From assembly GCA_964460435.1 (NCBI GenBank), contig CAYWRH010000005.1, forward strand, positions 1 through 64,000: a stretch of 64,000 bases of DNA, given 5' to 3'. This document shows, in pieces, positions 19,107 to 27,002 of this stretch. This stretch comes from JAAZBV01 sp964460435 (GTDB lineage Bacteria; Desulfobacterota; DSM-4660; Desulfatiglandales; HGW-15). The translations under genes and the position numbers were made by a program. The notes below the pieces were generated by a model. The model searched no databases. It was not told the origin of the DNA and was given only the letters and a program-made list of their open reading frames with translations. Position 1 is the stretch's first letter. Each line of letters begins with the position of its first letter.

Positions 19107-20840
19107 ATGAATGTACTCTGGTTTCTTGTTATTGCGCTTATTTTCACAGCGCTGGGATACAGGTTTTATTCGGGTCGCATAGCTCGGATACTGGGCGAAG
19201 ATAAAAAGAGGGTTACCCCTGCATGCGAATTTAATGACGGTATTGACTATTGCCCAACCAAGGGGCAGGTGGTATTTGCCCACCATTTTGCATCCATAGC
19301 CGGCGCAGGGCCTATTATAGGGCCAACCATGGCGATCATGTACGGCGCCATCCCTGTATGGCTGTGGGTAGTAATAGGAGGCATTTTTTTCGGCGCGGTT
19401 CATGATTATGTAACACTTTTCGTATCCATCCGCGAGCGCGGCAGATCCATAGCAGAGATCGCCCGGAAATCCCTTGGTGATTTCGGGTTCGGGCTGATGA
19501 TCGCATTTACCATTGTCATGATACTTCTTGTTACTTCAGCATTTCTGGTGGCATCGGCAACATCCCTTACCTCACTTGTTTCGCTTGAACAGATGAAACT
19601 GGCATCTGATCAGATAATATTGAAGACCGTTATAAAGGATGGCGCTGCCTTTGGCAGAATAGGGGGGATAGCCTCAACCTCTGTTATTATCATTACGCTG
19701 TTCGCGCCCTTAATCGGTTTTATGAATTACCGTAAAAATATTTCCCTTGGTATAACGGTGCCATTGGCCATTCTTGTCTGTCTGATATCGATCATTATAG
19801 GCCTCTGGATGCCCATTTCACTTGATGTTAATGTCTGGATGATTGTGCTGAGTCTCTATACGCTTGTTGCAGCTGGAGTGCCGGTATGGATACTGCTTCA
19901 GCCAAGGGATTTTACCAATGTCTTTATTCTCTATGGAGGGCTCATACTGCTTGTTGCCGGCACAATAGGCGCCGGTATGCAGGGTGTTACTGCCACAGCG
20001 CCCGCCTTAAATATTGCTGGAGGCACATCTGCCCCTTCCCTTGGCCTTATATGGCCATTTTTGTTTATTACTGTCGCCTGCGGGGCCATCTCCGGGTTTC
20101 ATGCCCTTGTCGCCGGCGGCACTGTTTCAAAACAGGTTACATGCGAGCCCCACGCCCGTGTGATAGGCTATGGAGGAATGCTGCTTGAAACCATGCTTGC
20201 TGTTGGTGTGATTATCGCCCTTTCGGTAGGTATCCCCTTTGATGAGTATGCTAAAATAGCCCATCCTCAGGCAGGAAGTTCAAACCCTATTCTGGCCTTT
20301 GCCCTGGCAATGAGCGGGCTTATGCACAAGGGGCTTAATATCCCTATGGTTTACGGAACGGTCTTCGGCATACTCATGGTAGAAGGGTTTGTAGCAACCA
20401 CACTCGATACTGCTGTGCGCATCAACCGCTATCTGTTCGAGGAGCTCTGGTCTATTCTCTTTAAAAACCCTCCGAAATGGGTAAGGTCATACATCTTTAA
20501 TTCGTCATTATCAGTAGCGCTTATGCTGATACTGGCATTTACCAATGCATTCAGCGCTATCTGGCCAATCTTCGGGACAGCAAATCAGCTTTTAGCAGCC
20601 CTGACCCTCATAACCCTTGCAGCATGGCTTGCGGCAAACCGTAAAAAGAACGGGTTTCTCCTTTTGCCAGCAGCCTTTATGATAATCACAACCATATTTG
20701 CCCTGATCATTCTTGCAGAGCGCTATTTTTCCAGTGGGAGTTATATCCTGCTTTTGGCCGATATCGTGATGATACTGCTCTCAGCAGGGCTTATAGGGGT
20801 TGCAGTAAAGGCATTTTTCAAAAAAAAGAGAGAGGCGTAA
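19107..20840 (+). CDS. cstA: CstA-family carbon starvation / peptide or pyruvate transporter
   Basis: This 577-residue polytopic inner membrane protein has CstA hallmarks: the N-terminal GYRFYSGRIARILG, HHFASIAGAGPIIGP, and AVHDYVTLFVSIRERGRSIAEI, followed by more than ten further hydrophobic helices. CstA proteins carry small metabolites such as peptides or pyruvate into the cell. It is shorter than E. coli CstA (about 700 residues), like many anaerobe homologues. An ACAGGAGG ribosome site precedes the ATG. The gene is flanked by a terminator downstream and appears monocistronic. Confidence 0.9.
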   Translation: MNVLWFLVIALIFTALGYRFYSGRIARILGEDKKRVTPACEFNDGIDYCPTKGQVVFAHHFASIAGAGPIIGPTMAIMYGAIPVWLWVVIGGIFFGAVHDYVTLFVSIRERGRSIAEIARKSLGDFGFGLMIAFTIVMILLVTSAFLVASATSLTSLVSLEQMKLASDQIILKTVIKDGAAFGRIGGIASTSVIIITLFAPLIGFMNYRKNISLGITVPLAILVCLISIIIGLWMPISLDVNVWMIVLSLYTLVAAGVPVWILLQPRDFTNVFILYGGLILLVAGTIGAGMQGVTATAPALNIAGGTSAPSLGLIWPFLFITVACGAISGFHALVAGGTVSKQVTCEPHARVIGYGGMLLETMLAVGVIIALSVGIPFDEYAKIAHPQAGSSNPILAFALAMSGLMHKGLNIPMVYGTVFGILMVEGFVATTLDTAVRINRYLFEELWSILFKNPPKWVRSYIFNSSLSVALMLILAFTNAFSAIWPIFGTANQLLAALTLITLAAWLAANRKKNGFLLLPAAFMIITTIFALIILAERYFSSGSYILLLADIVMILLSAGLIGVAVKAFFKKKREA

Positions 20841-20874
20841 TAAAACTGGCTGACAGGATTAACAATAATGAAAC

Positions 20875-20913
20875 GGGCCCTGATAAACCCTTTTTTTGTC
20901 AGGGCCCATTTTT
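20875..20913 (+). terminator. Intrinsic terminator after cstA
   Basis: GGGCCCTGA and TCAGGGCCC form a 9-bp perfect stem around a T-rich 15-base loop, followed by ATTTTTA. Confidence 0.8.
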
Positions 20914-21120
20914 AGTTGGGTCATAAAGGTGTATCAGTTTTTCTCATTCCTTGACTTATCAATAAATTCTGTTAGCATGACGTATGCAAATTGTCCCATT
21001 ACGGGGGTCGGCATATCAGGGCAAATGGTATGAACAGCCTGAAAAAGGCAAAATTTAGCGTTAAACCGATCAATTCATTTGAACGGGAGTATTAAGGACA
21101 TTTAATCGAGGTTTTATAAA

Positions 21121-22482
21121 ATGAAAATCAAAACAGCTTTTTTCTCAATGGCGGTAATCGCACTCTTTTCTCTCATTGTAATTTCAGTAACATCGGGCAC
21201 AGAAGGAAATAAAAGGATAGTGCTGGCATACAGCAATAATGTCGAGGGGTATCTTGAACCGTGCGGGTGAGCTGACACCGGTGAGATGCTCGGCGGGCTC
21301 TATAAAAAAACTACATATCTTAATGGATACAAAAAGACAGAAAAGAACCTGGTTATCGTAGATTCAGGTGACCTGCTCAATGAACACACCCAAATAAAAG
21401 AATCCTTTATGCCTACTGCAAAACTTAAGGCCGAATTGATAACCAGGGTCAATAAGGATATTGGAATCGATGCAATAAATGTAGGTGAGCTTGAGCTGGC
21501 TCTAGGGACCGATTTTCTGAAGGAACTTGAGAAAAGGTATGATGTCCCATTTGTTTCAGCCAATATTGTGAATGATAAAAATGAGCTTCTATTCAAGCCA
21601 TATGTGATAAAGCAGATTGATAATATTAAGGTTGGCATAATCGGCATTATGGGAACCACAAATGATGTTGCAAAACCATTTGGTGATATTGCCGGCTCCT
21701 CATTATCAGTGCTTAACCCATTGGAAACAGCAACAGCCAGGGTGGCTGAGCTCAAGGATAAGGTGGATTTTGTGATTGTCCTCACACATCAGCACATGGG
21801 CCAGAACTGGATCATTGCCAGGAAGATAAACGGCGTTGATGTGGTTGTTGGCGGACACCACAAACAGAGGCTTGAAACCCCCTATGAGGCCAATAATACA
21901 TATATAGTACAGACAGGCGAGAAGGGGCAGTATCAGGGCATGCTTGTAATAGAAAAGGCTGCTGATGGAACCAAGACTGTTACAAATACCCTTGTGCCCT
22001 ATAATGACAAGATAGCCAACGATGCAAATGTAAAGGCCATGATTGATGACTTCAATAAAGAGGTTAACAAGCTTTATACCACTCAGGCTGGAGAGGCTGT
22101 GAAAGATGAGGCTGTGACTTTAAGGGCCGCCTCATGCGGTGAGTGTCATGCTGATGCATATGATATCTGGCAGAAGAGCAAACATGCAAAGGCATTTCAG
22201 ACACTGGTAGATAAGCAAAGGCAGGTTAATCCTGACTGCCTTGTCTGTCATACAACCCGTTTTGAAGAGGCAGGCGGCTTTACCATGAAGGCACAGGAAA
22301 AGGAATTAAGGAATGTCCAGTGCGAATCTTGCCATGGCGACCGGACTGAACACCTGAAAGACCCGAGTAACGTATCACAGGTTAAACCGGGTGTGGCTCT
22401 CTGTTTGAAATGCCATACCGAACACAGGTGCCCGGATTTTGAGAAGGAATATCAAAAGGAATGGGAGAAGATTAAACACTAA
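21121..22482 (+). CDS. Candidate selenoprotein: UshA-like metallophosphatase with tetraheme C-terminus
   Basis: ATG 21121 opens a signal peptide. The frame meets TGA at 21268-21270 and continues unbroken in the same frame to 22482, 453 codons in all. The TGA falls at the motif YLEPCG-X, where relatives of this 5-prime-nucleotidase/UshA-like family carry Cys, giving Cys48-Gly49-Sec50. A small hairpin with a loop about 16 bases after the TGA could serve as a SECIS element. Downstream residues keep the metallophosphatase pattern (VDSGDLL, INVGELEL, VGGHHKQRL). The last 110 residues hold four heme motifs (CGECH, CLVCH, CESCH, CLKCH) as in cytochrome c554-like proteins. The product should be periplasmic. 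The alternative is a nonsense pseudogene, with ATG 21286 as an artificial start. Confidence 0.75.
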
Positions 22483-22510
22483 AATCCCGATAGAACCTTA
22501 AACGATTCAA

Positions 22511-22549
22511 AAAAAGAAACCCTGTCTGAAAAGGCAGGGTTTCTTTTTT
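22511..22549 (+). terminator. Intrinsic terminator after the candidate selenoprotein gene
   Basis: GAAACCCTG and CAGGGTTTC form a 9-bp stem extended by A and T tracts, ending in six T residues, 30 bases after the stop codon. Confidence 0.9.
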
Positions 22550-22592
22550 GCCAAGCTTATCTTTTACATTGTAACTCACAGCTATAATTGTC

Positions 22593-22621
22593 TTGACATA
22601 CAGGTATTAGCTTCCTATATT
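22593..22621 (+). promoter_or_regulatory. Predicted sigma-70 promoter for the DUF2057 lipoprotein gene
   Basis: TTGACA (22593-22598) and TATATT (22616-22621) are 17 bases apart, in the AT-rich gap after a terminator, and about 95 bases before the start codon of the next gene. Confidence 0.6.
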
Positions 22622-22715
22622 CCCCTAAAAAAAAGATAACTAATATAATTTTTATCCAAGGTGCCGGAATGCGCATCAGACCGATTTCCCCAGTGTTTTA
22701 ATAGCGAGGATAGAT

Positions 22716-23483
22716 ATGAAATACAGATCATTATTTGCCGCCCTGATTTCAATTGGATTACTTTTTTCTATTTCATCCTGCATGAAACGCAGTCCAGTCA
22801 GGGTCTATGATGAATCAAACATAGCGCCAGCAGAGGCCGCACGAATAAGGGTCCCCGCAGATACAGAGGTTTTGAGTATTGATGGCCGCCGTGTCAAGTC
22901 AGTTGCTGATTATATACTTAGCAGAATAGATGAAATTCATGTGAATCCGGGTGAGCATGAAATTGTGGTTATTTACCGCACCTTTTGGGAACACGGCAGA
23001 AAAAGGCATGAAGAGATCAGGTCCAAAGAGATTACCCTGAAGTTCAATGCGAAAAGGGGCGCTCTTTATACATTGGCCTATCCAGAGCTTAATGATGTGA
23101 CAGAGGCCAAAAGGTTCGCTGAGAATCCGGATATCTGGGTAGCAAAGATTGCAAAATATTCCGACAAGAAAAACGAGGGCACAAGGGTCTCGCGTTCTGT
23201 TATAAAGAGCGAAACAGGGAACTATACAGAACCTGAAGAGCCGGCCATCATGGAAAAAGACATATCCATGACTCCGGAGAGGCAAAATGATAGAGGCAGT
23301 TCCGGCCTTAATGCACAAATAGAGGAATCCCCCGCCATGAAGGAGGATGCAGCGCTCAAGCAGGAGTGGGACAGCCTGAACGATGAAGAAAGGGAAGAAT
23401 TCAGGAAATGGCTGGAATGGAACAGCATGAGCGAGGAGGAAAAGGAAAAGTTCAGGGAATGGACCAACAGCAACAAAGAGTAG
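22716..23483 (+). CDS. DUF2057-like lipoprotein
   Basis: This 255-residue protein has a lipoprotein signal ending in ISSC (Cys about residue 22), so it should be lipid-anchored in the envelope. Residues 45-140 (RVPADTEVLSIDGRRV, then a basic region with EHEIVVIYR) resemble DUF2057/YccT proteins, whose role is unknown. The C-terminal third is highly charged, low in complexity and probably disordered or coiled (EEREEFRKWLEWN). A GAGGA ribosome site precedes ATG 22716, and a good promoter match lies 95 bases upstream. It ends convergently with the CheZ-like gene. Confidence 0.65.
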   Translation: MKYRSLFAALISIGLLFSISSCMKRSPVRVYDESNIAPAEAARIRVPADTEVLSIDGRRVKSVADYILSRIDEIHVNPGEHEIVVIYRTFWEHGRKRHEEIRSKEITLKFNAKRGALYTLAYPELNDVTEAKRFAENPDIWVAKIAKYSDKKNEGTRVSRSVIKSETGNYTEPEEPAIMEKDISMTPERQNDRGSSGLNAQIEESPAMKEDAALKQEWDSLNDEEREEFRKWLEWNSMSEEEKEKFREWTNSNKE

Positions 23484-23499
23484 TATTAGAGGGTGTAGA

Positions 23500-23532
23500 C
23501 AGGGCTGAAACCGGCAAAAAGGTTTCAGCCTG
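23500..23532. terminator. Hairpin between convergent genes, possible bidirectional terminator
   Basis: GGCTGAAACC and GGTTTCAGCC form a perfect 10-bp stem around GGCAAAAA. No clear T tract follows on either strand, so termination is tentative. It lies between the stops of two convergent genes. Confidence 0.45.
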
Positions 23533-23586
23533 TTGAGTTGATAAAGATTCCCTCAGACCTTAAACCTCAAACCGAACACCATGCTT

Positions 23587-24618
23587 TTACAGCCCCAGGC
23601 TTGAGAGCAGGTTATCAACATCATCCTGTCTGGCGCGTCCCTCTGTCCCGCTTCTTTCATAACCAGTCATGAGCTGATTATCCTTATCCTTGTCAATACT
23701 GTGCCAGTTAAGCCTGAGTTTTCTGGCAATCTTGGTTATCTGATCCTGAAATGTCTGTATGGTTGGTATTATTTTAAGAAGCTGCTGACCTATCCTGTCC
23801 TGTATCTGCTGTGTGCTGGTCAGATTAAGGCTCTGCCTGTTTATATGATTAAGCCTATTCATCAGGTTTTCTATCTGTTCAGAAACAAGGTTGTTTGACG
23901 GGTCGCTGCACTCCTTTATTTTTAACAGGCAGGCTCTCATCTCCTTTTCAATATCAAAGAGGTTCTCAACTATTTCAAGAACAGCAGTTGTCTCTTTCTC
24001 TGTCTCTGATATGATGTTTTCAAGTCTTTTGAGCGCCGTCGGGATACTTTCAATATTGGAATGATTAAGGTCATCCTCAAGCTCGCTTGTGGATGTAAGA
24101 AAATGCTGAAGCACATCCTTGAGCCCCTCCATCACCTGGGCCTCATCACCTCTATTTCCGGGGTTAACCACCCTTGAATATATCTCCTGTATTGTAAAGA
24201 GCCTCCTCTGTGCAATAACCGCTATATCCCTCTGTTCCTGTGTTATAAGCCCCTGCTCAAGCAGGAATGTGCCCAGTACCTTTCCCTCCGGTTTTATGGC
24301 AAGCATTTCATCTACGCTCTCCCTGTCAAGGTAAGAGAGCCTTACAAGGGTCTCGCCATAATATTCAACAGGCGGGATCTGGAGATATATCTGTACCGCC
24401 CTTATGCCCTGTCTCAGCCCCTCTTCATTATTCATACCCTTTGTCAATGCCTCTGCCACTGTATTAATCAAGGGGGCAAGCCGCCTTACATTTGCGCACT
24501 GGTCCTGATAGACACAGTACTCAAGAAAGAGCTGCGCAGCGATCTCTGTCTGCTCATTTGTATCATAACTATTTAATATTTCTCTGATAACCGATAATCC
24601 GCTTCTGTTTTCCGGCAT
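23587..24618 (-). CDS. CheZ-like CheY-P phosphatase with an extra N-terminal domain
   Basis: This is a 343-residue cytosolic protein. The C-terminal half is helical with QDRIGQQ (Asp and Gln four residues apart), matching the catalytic Asp143/Gln147 spacing of CheZ, followed by another helix. The extreme C-terminus, QDDVDNLLSSLGL, matches the CheZ tail that binds CheY. The N-terminal half differs from E. coli CheZ. It has a helical region and then GKVLGTFLLEQGLITQEQ, which resembles the small MshEN/T2SSE N-terminal fold that can bind c-di-GMP. It may therefore dephosphorylate a CheY-like regulator under control by a second signal. No chemotaxis genes lie nearby. Also possible is a divergent phosphatase for another response regulator. 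Confidence 0.68.
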   Translation of the reverse strand: MPENRSGLSVIREILNSYDTNEQTEIAAQLFLEYCVYQDQCANVRRLAPLINTVAEALTKGMNNEEGLRQGIRAVQIYLQIPPVEYYGETLVRLSYLDRESVDEMLAIKPEGKVLGTFLLEQGLITQEQRDIAVIAQRRLFTIQEIYSRVVNPGNRGDEAQVMEGLKDVLQHFLTSTSELEDDLNHSNIESIPTALKRLENIISETEKETTAVLEIVENLFDIEKEMRACLLKIKECSDPSNNLVSEQIENLMNRLNHINRQSLNLTSTQQIQDRIGQQLLKIIPTIQTFQDQITKIARKLRLNWHSIDKDKDNQLMTGYERSGTEGRARQDDVDNLLSSLGL

Positions 24619-24982
24619 GTCTGAACTCTGTTTTTATCCTTTTTATACAGCTCTGTTTAATCCTGTCTGCTGGCAATATTTACTATTGTTATATGATGTT
24701 TTGGTATGCTCATCGACACCTCGCTGCCTCAACTTAAGAGCTAATGATAATAAGTTTAAAATTTTTAAGTTTTTTGAATGAAACTATTTAATCGTATTGA
24801 TTTTATGGAATTCATAGGGTAAGCTTGCTCCAATTTTTATTTTTTCAGGCGCAAAAAATATAACTTGCCAGTTTTGATATGAAAATCGCTGGCATTTTTC
24901 AGATAGCTAAAATCAGGCTGGCGCTCAGGTCGGTAAGTTATTGCGTCTTGAATATCATTCTACAAAATGAAAGGAAACAAAA
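24619..24982. other. Intergenic region between divergent genes
   Basis: The gap between the CheZ-like gene and the FAD oxidoreductase is AT-rich and has no convincing coding sequence. It contains a hairpin plus T-run at 24866-24899 and the AAGGAAA ribosome site of the oxidoreductase. No promoter pair was recognised with confidence. Confidence 0.5.
24866..24899 (+). terminator. Terminator-like hairpin in the leader of the FAD oxidoreductase gene
   Basis: TGCCAG pairs with CTGGCA, with TTTT and AAAA extending the stem above a three-base bulge, and five T residues follow. It sits 84 bases before the TTG start, in the gene's own orientation, so it could be an attenuator. No known riboswitch was recognised before it. 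Confidence 0.4.
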
Positions 24983-26461
24983 TTGGCAGAGATTATCAGA
25001 ACAATACCTGAACCGAATAAAACGGTTAATGTTGTCCGTGAATGTGATGTTGTGGTTGTAGGCGGTGGCCCCGGCGGGATCGGCGCAGCGATTGCCGCGG
25101 CGCGCAACGGAGCCGATACTGTTCTTATAGAGAGATATGGTCATCTTGGTGGAATGAGCACAGGCGGTCTTGTTACAATTATCCCATGCCTGTCAGACTT
25201 TGACGGGAACCTTCAGATAGCAGGCATTAACCAGGAGTTTATAGAGAGGCTCTCCGAAAGGAAGGCAGAGTTTCATCCTCCAATGGATATCTGGGGCTCT
25301 GATGACCCCAAGCTTGTCAATTACTGGAATGAAAGATCATTCTTCTGGGTGCGTGAAAGACGCATTATTTACTCCTCCCTTATTGATGCTGAGATAGGAA
25401 AGTGCATACTTAACAACATGGTCAATGAGGCCGGGATAAAGACATACCTGCACGCATGGGGCACAATGCCCATTATGGACGGCAACAAACCTGTCGGTGT
25501 GATCTTTGAGAGCAAGTCAGGCCGTCAGGCAATAATGGCAAAGGTTGTCATAGATGCCACAGGTGATGGCGATCTCCTGCCATTTACAGGCGCCACCTTT
25601 GATACTGACATAGACCCGAGGATAAGGATTGCCAATCTCTCACTCTGCTACTGGATCGATAATGTGAATCTGGTAAAGGTTGAGGATTTCCGCAGGGAAC
25701 ATCCGGACAAATGGGGAGAGATGATGATGGAGCTTATGCAGAAGGGAGGTCACCCGGGTTTCATGAGAAGCAATCTCCCGAATCAGGAAAAGGTGGTATG
25801 GGTGCACCCGAGATACGCAAACAAGAGCCAGACCGATGTTGAAGAGCTTACAAGGGTTGAGATGCTTGGCCGTGAGAAGATGCTCTTAACCTTCGACTAC
25901 TTTAAAAAGAATATCCCCGGCTTTGAGGAGAGCTTTATTGTGCTTTCATCGCCACAGCTTGGCACAAGGGGCGCAAGAAGGGTGCATGGCGATTATATGG
26001 TTACATCGGAAGACTTGCAGCGCAATGAGCCATTCCCCGATACAATAGCCGTATTTCCTGATCTGGACAGGGGCAAGAATTCACTCAACTCACCGCTTAC
26101 CTTTATCCCCTACAGGGCGCTTCTGCCAAAAGGTGTTGACAATATGCTGGTTGGATGCAGGGCATTTTCCTCTGATCAGGAGACAAATAACTTTTTTAAC
26201 CTTATCCCCCACTGCATTGCAATAGGCGAGGCAGCAGGGACAGCAGCGGCCCTTTCACTGAAACAGGGCGTTACTGTAAGGGATGTGGATATAGAGGCGC
26301 TCAAAAAACAGCTTGTCAAGCAGGATGTTATCCTGCCCGGCGCATATCCTGAAAAATTTAAAAAGCCCGGGTGTGACAGGGTTACAGTATTTGAGGTGCC
26401 ATTCTTTGGTGAGTGGCAGGTGCCAAAAAAGGATGGAAACCGGATAAAGGCCGAACACTAA
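24983..26461 (+). CDS. FAD-dependent oxidoreductase (FAD_oxidored family)
   Basis: This 492-residue cytosolic flavoprotein has an N-terminal Rossmann motif VVVVGGGPGGIGAAIAA (about residues 22-38) with the FAD-ribose Glu at about 50, then HLGGMSTGG. A mid-protein VVIDATGDGDLLPFTGA and a late VGCRAFSSD...AIGEAAGTAAAL region complete the FAD fold. It fits the PF12831-type family, which includes uncharacterised dehydrogenases and fumarate-reductase-like enzymes. The substrate is unknown. It uses a TTG start with AAGGAAA upstream. A terminator follows, so it is probably monocistronic. Confidence 0.87.
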   Translation: MAEIIRTIPEPNKTVNVVRECDVVVVGGGPGGIGAAIAAARNGADTVLIERYGHLGGMSTGGLVTIIPCLSDFDGNLQIAGINQEFIERLSERKAEFHPPMDIWGSDDPKLVNYWNERSFFWVRERRIIYSSLIDAEIGKCILNNMVNEAGIKTYLHAWGTMPIMDGNKPVGVIFESKSGRQAIMAKVVIDATGDGDLLPFTGATFDTDIDPRIRIANLSLCYWIDNVNLVKVEDFRREHPDKWGEMMMELMQKGGHPGFMRSNLPNQEKVVWVHPRYANKSQTDVEELTRVEMLGREKMLLTFDYFKKNIPGFEESFIVLSSPQLGTRGARRVHGDYMVTSEDLQRNEPFPDTIAVFPDLDRGKNSLNSPLTFIPYRALLPKGVDNMLVGCRAFSSDQETNNFFNLIPHCIAIGEAAGTAAALSLKQGVTVRDVDIEALKKQLVKQDVILPGAYPEKFKKPGCDRVTVFEVPFFGEWQVPKKDGNRIKAEH

Positions 26462-26474
26462 TTGCTCAAATAGA

Positions 26475-26510
26475 GGGGGTTCATCTTCTCATAAGTTTGA
26501 ACCCCTTTTT
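26475..26510 (+). terminator. Intrinsic terminator after the FAD oxidoreductase gene
   Basis: GGGGTTC and GAACCCC form a stem with a 16-base loop followed by five T residues, 15 bases after the stop codon. Confidence 0.85.
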
Positions 26511-26585
26511 ATTTCCTATACCAGCCTCTGGACTAAAATAATTAATTGTGCAAATATCACATCAATAAGGAGACAAGGAGAAATC

Positions 26586-26933
26586 ATGCCCTATTTCAGT
26601 ATTGAAACCAATAAGAAGATTGAGATTTCAGAGACCGAAAAAATTTCAAAAAAGGCGAGCAGGTTTCTGGCAGAGATGATGAGCAAGCCTGAACAGGTGA
26701 TTATGGTTGCCATCAAACCCGGCACGCCGCTTATCTTTGGCGGCACAGGCGAGCCCTGTGCCTTTGTGCGGATAAAGGCCCTGGGGCTTGATAAGGGCAG
26801 ATGCCCCGAGTATTCAGGCAAGGTATGCGGATTTCTGGAAAGGGAGATCGGTGTGCCCGGAAACAGGGTTTTTATCGAGTTTACTGATATAGATGGCAAG
26901 TGCTTCGGGTATAATGGAAACACGCTGGCGTAG
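26586..26933 (+). CDS. MIF/tautomerase-superfamily protein
   Basis: This 115-residue protein resembles macrophage migration inhibitory factor. Met is followed directly by Pro, the N-terminal catalytic Pro of the tautomerase superfamily after Met removal. Its length matches MIF (about 115) rather than the 62-residue 4-oxalocrotonate tautomerase. The SKPEQVIMVAIKPG stretch and the C-terminal RVFIEFTDIDGKCFGYNG match the MIF trimer fold (compare the NRVYINYYDMN and GWNG segments of MIF). It probably has keto-enol tautomerase activity; the natural substrate is unknown. A GGAGACAAGGAG ribosome site lies just upstream. Its TAG stop is part of the first unit of a heptamer repeat. Confidence 0.85.
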   Translation: MPYFSIETNKKIEISETEKISKKASRFLAEMMSKPEQVIMVAIKPGTPLIFGGTGEPCAFVRIKALGLDKGRCPEYSGKVCGFLEREIGVPGNRVFIEFTDIDGKCFGYNGNTLA

Positions 26934-26970
26934 GGCGCAAGGCGCTGGGCGATTGGTGCAGGGCGAATGG
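26927..26970. repeat. Degenerate heptamer tandem repeat starting at a stop codon
   Basis: Six consecutive 7-bp units follow the pattern GGCGNNN (GGCGTAG, GGCGCAA, GGCGCTG, GGCGATT, GGTGCAG, GGCGAAT). The TAG of the first unit is the stop codon of the MIF-like gene. Confidence 0.75.
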
Positions 26971-27002
26971 TATAAATAAAAAAAAGAGGTGCAGGTTAAA
27001 TT

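Noticed and set aside
26591..26923. Minus-strand frame of 110 codons opposite the MIF-like gene
   Set aside because: It mirrors the real gene exactly and shows no motif of its own.
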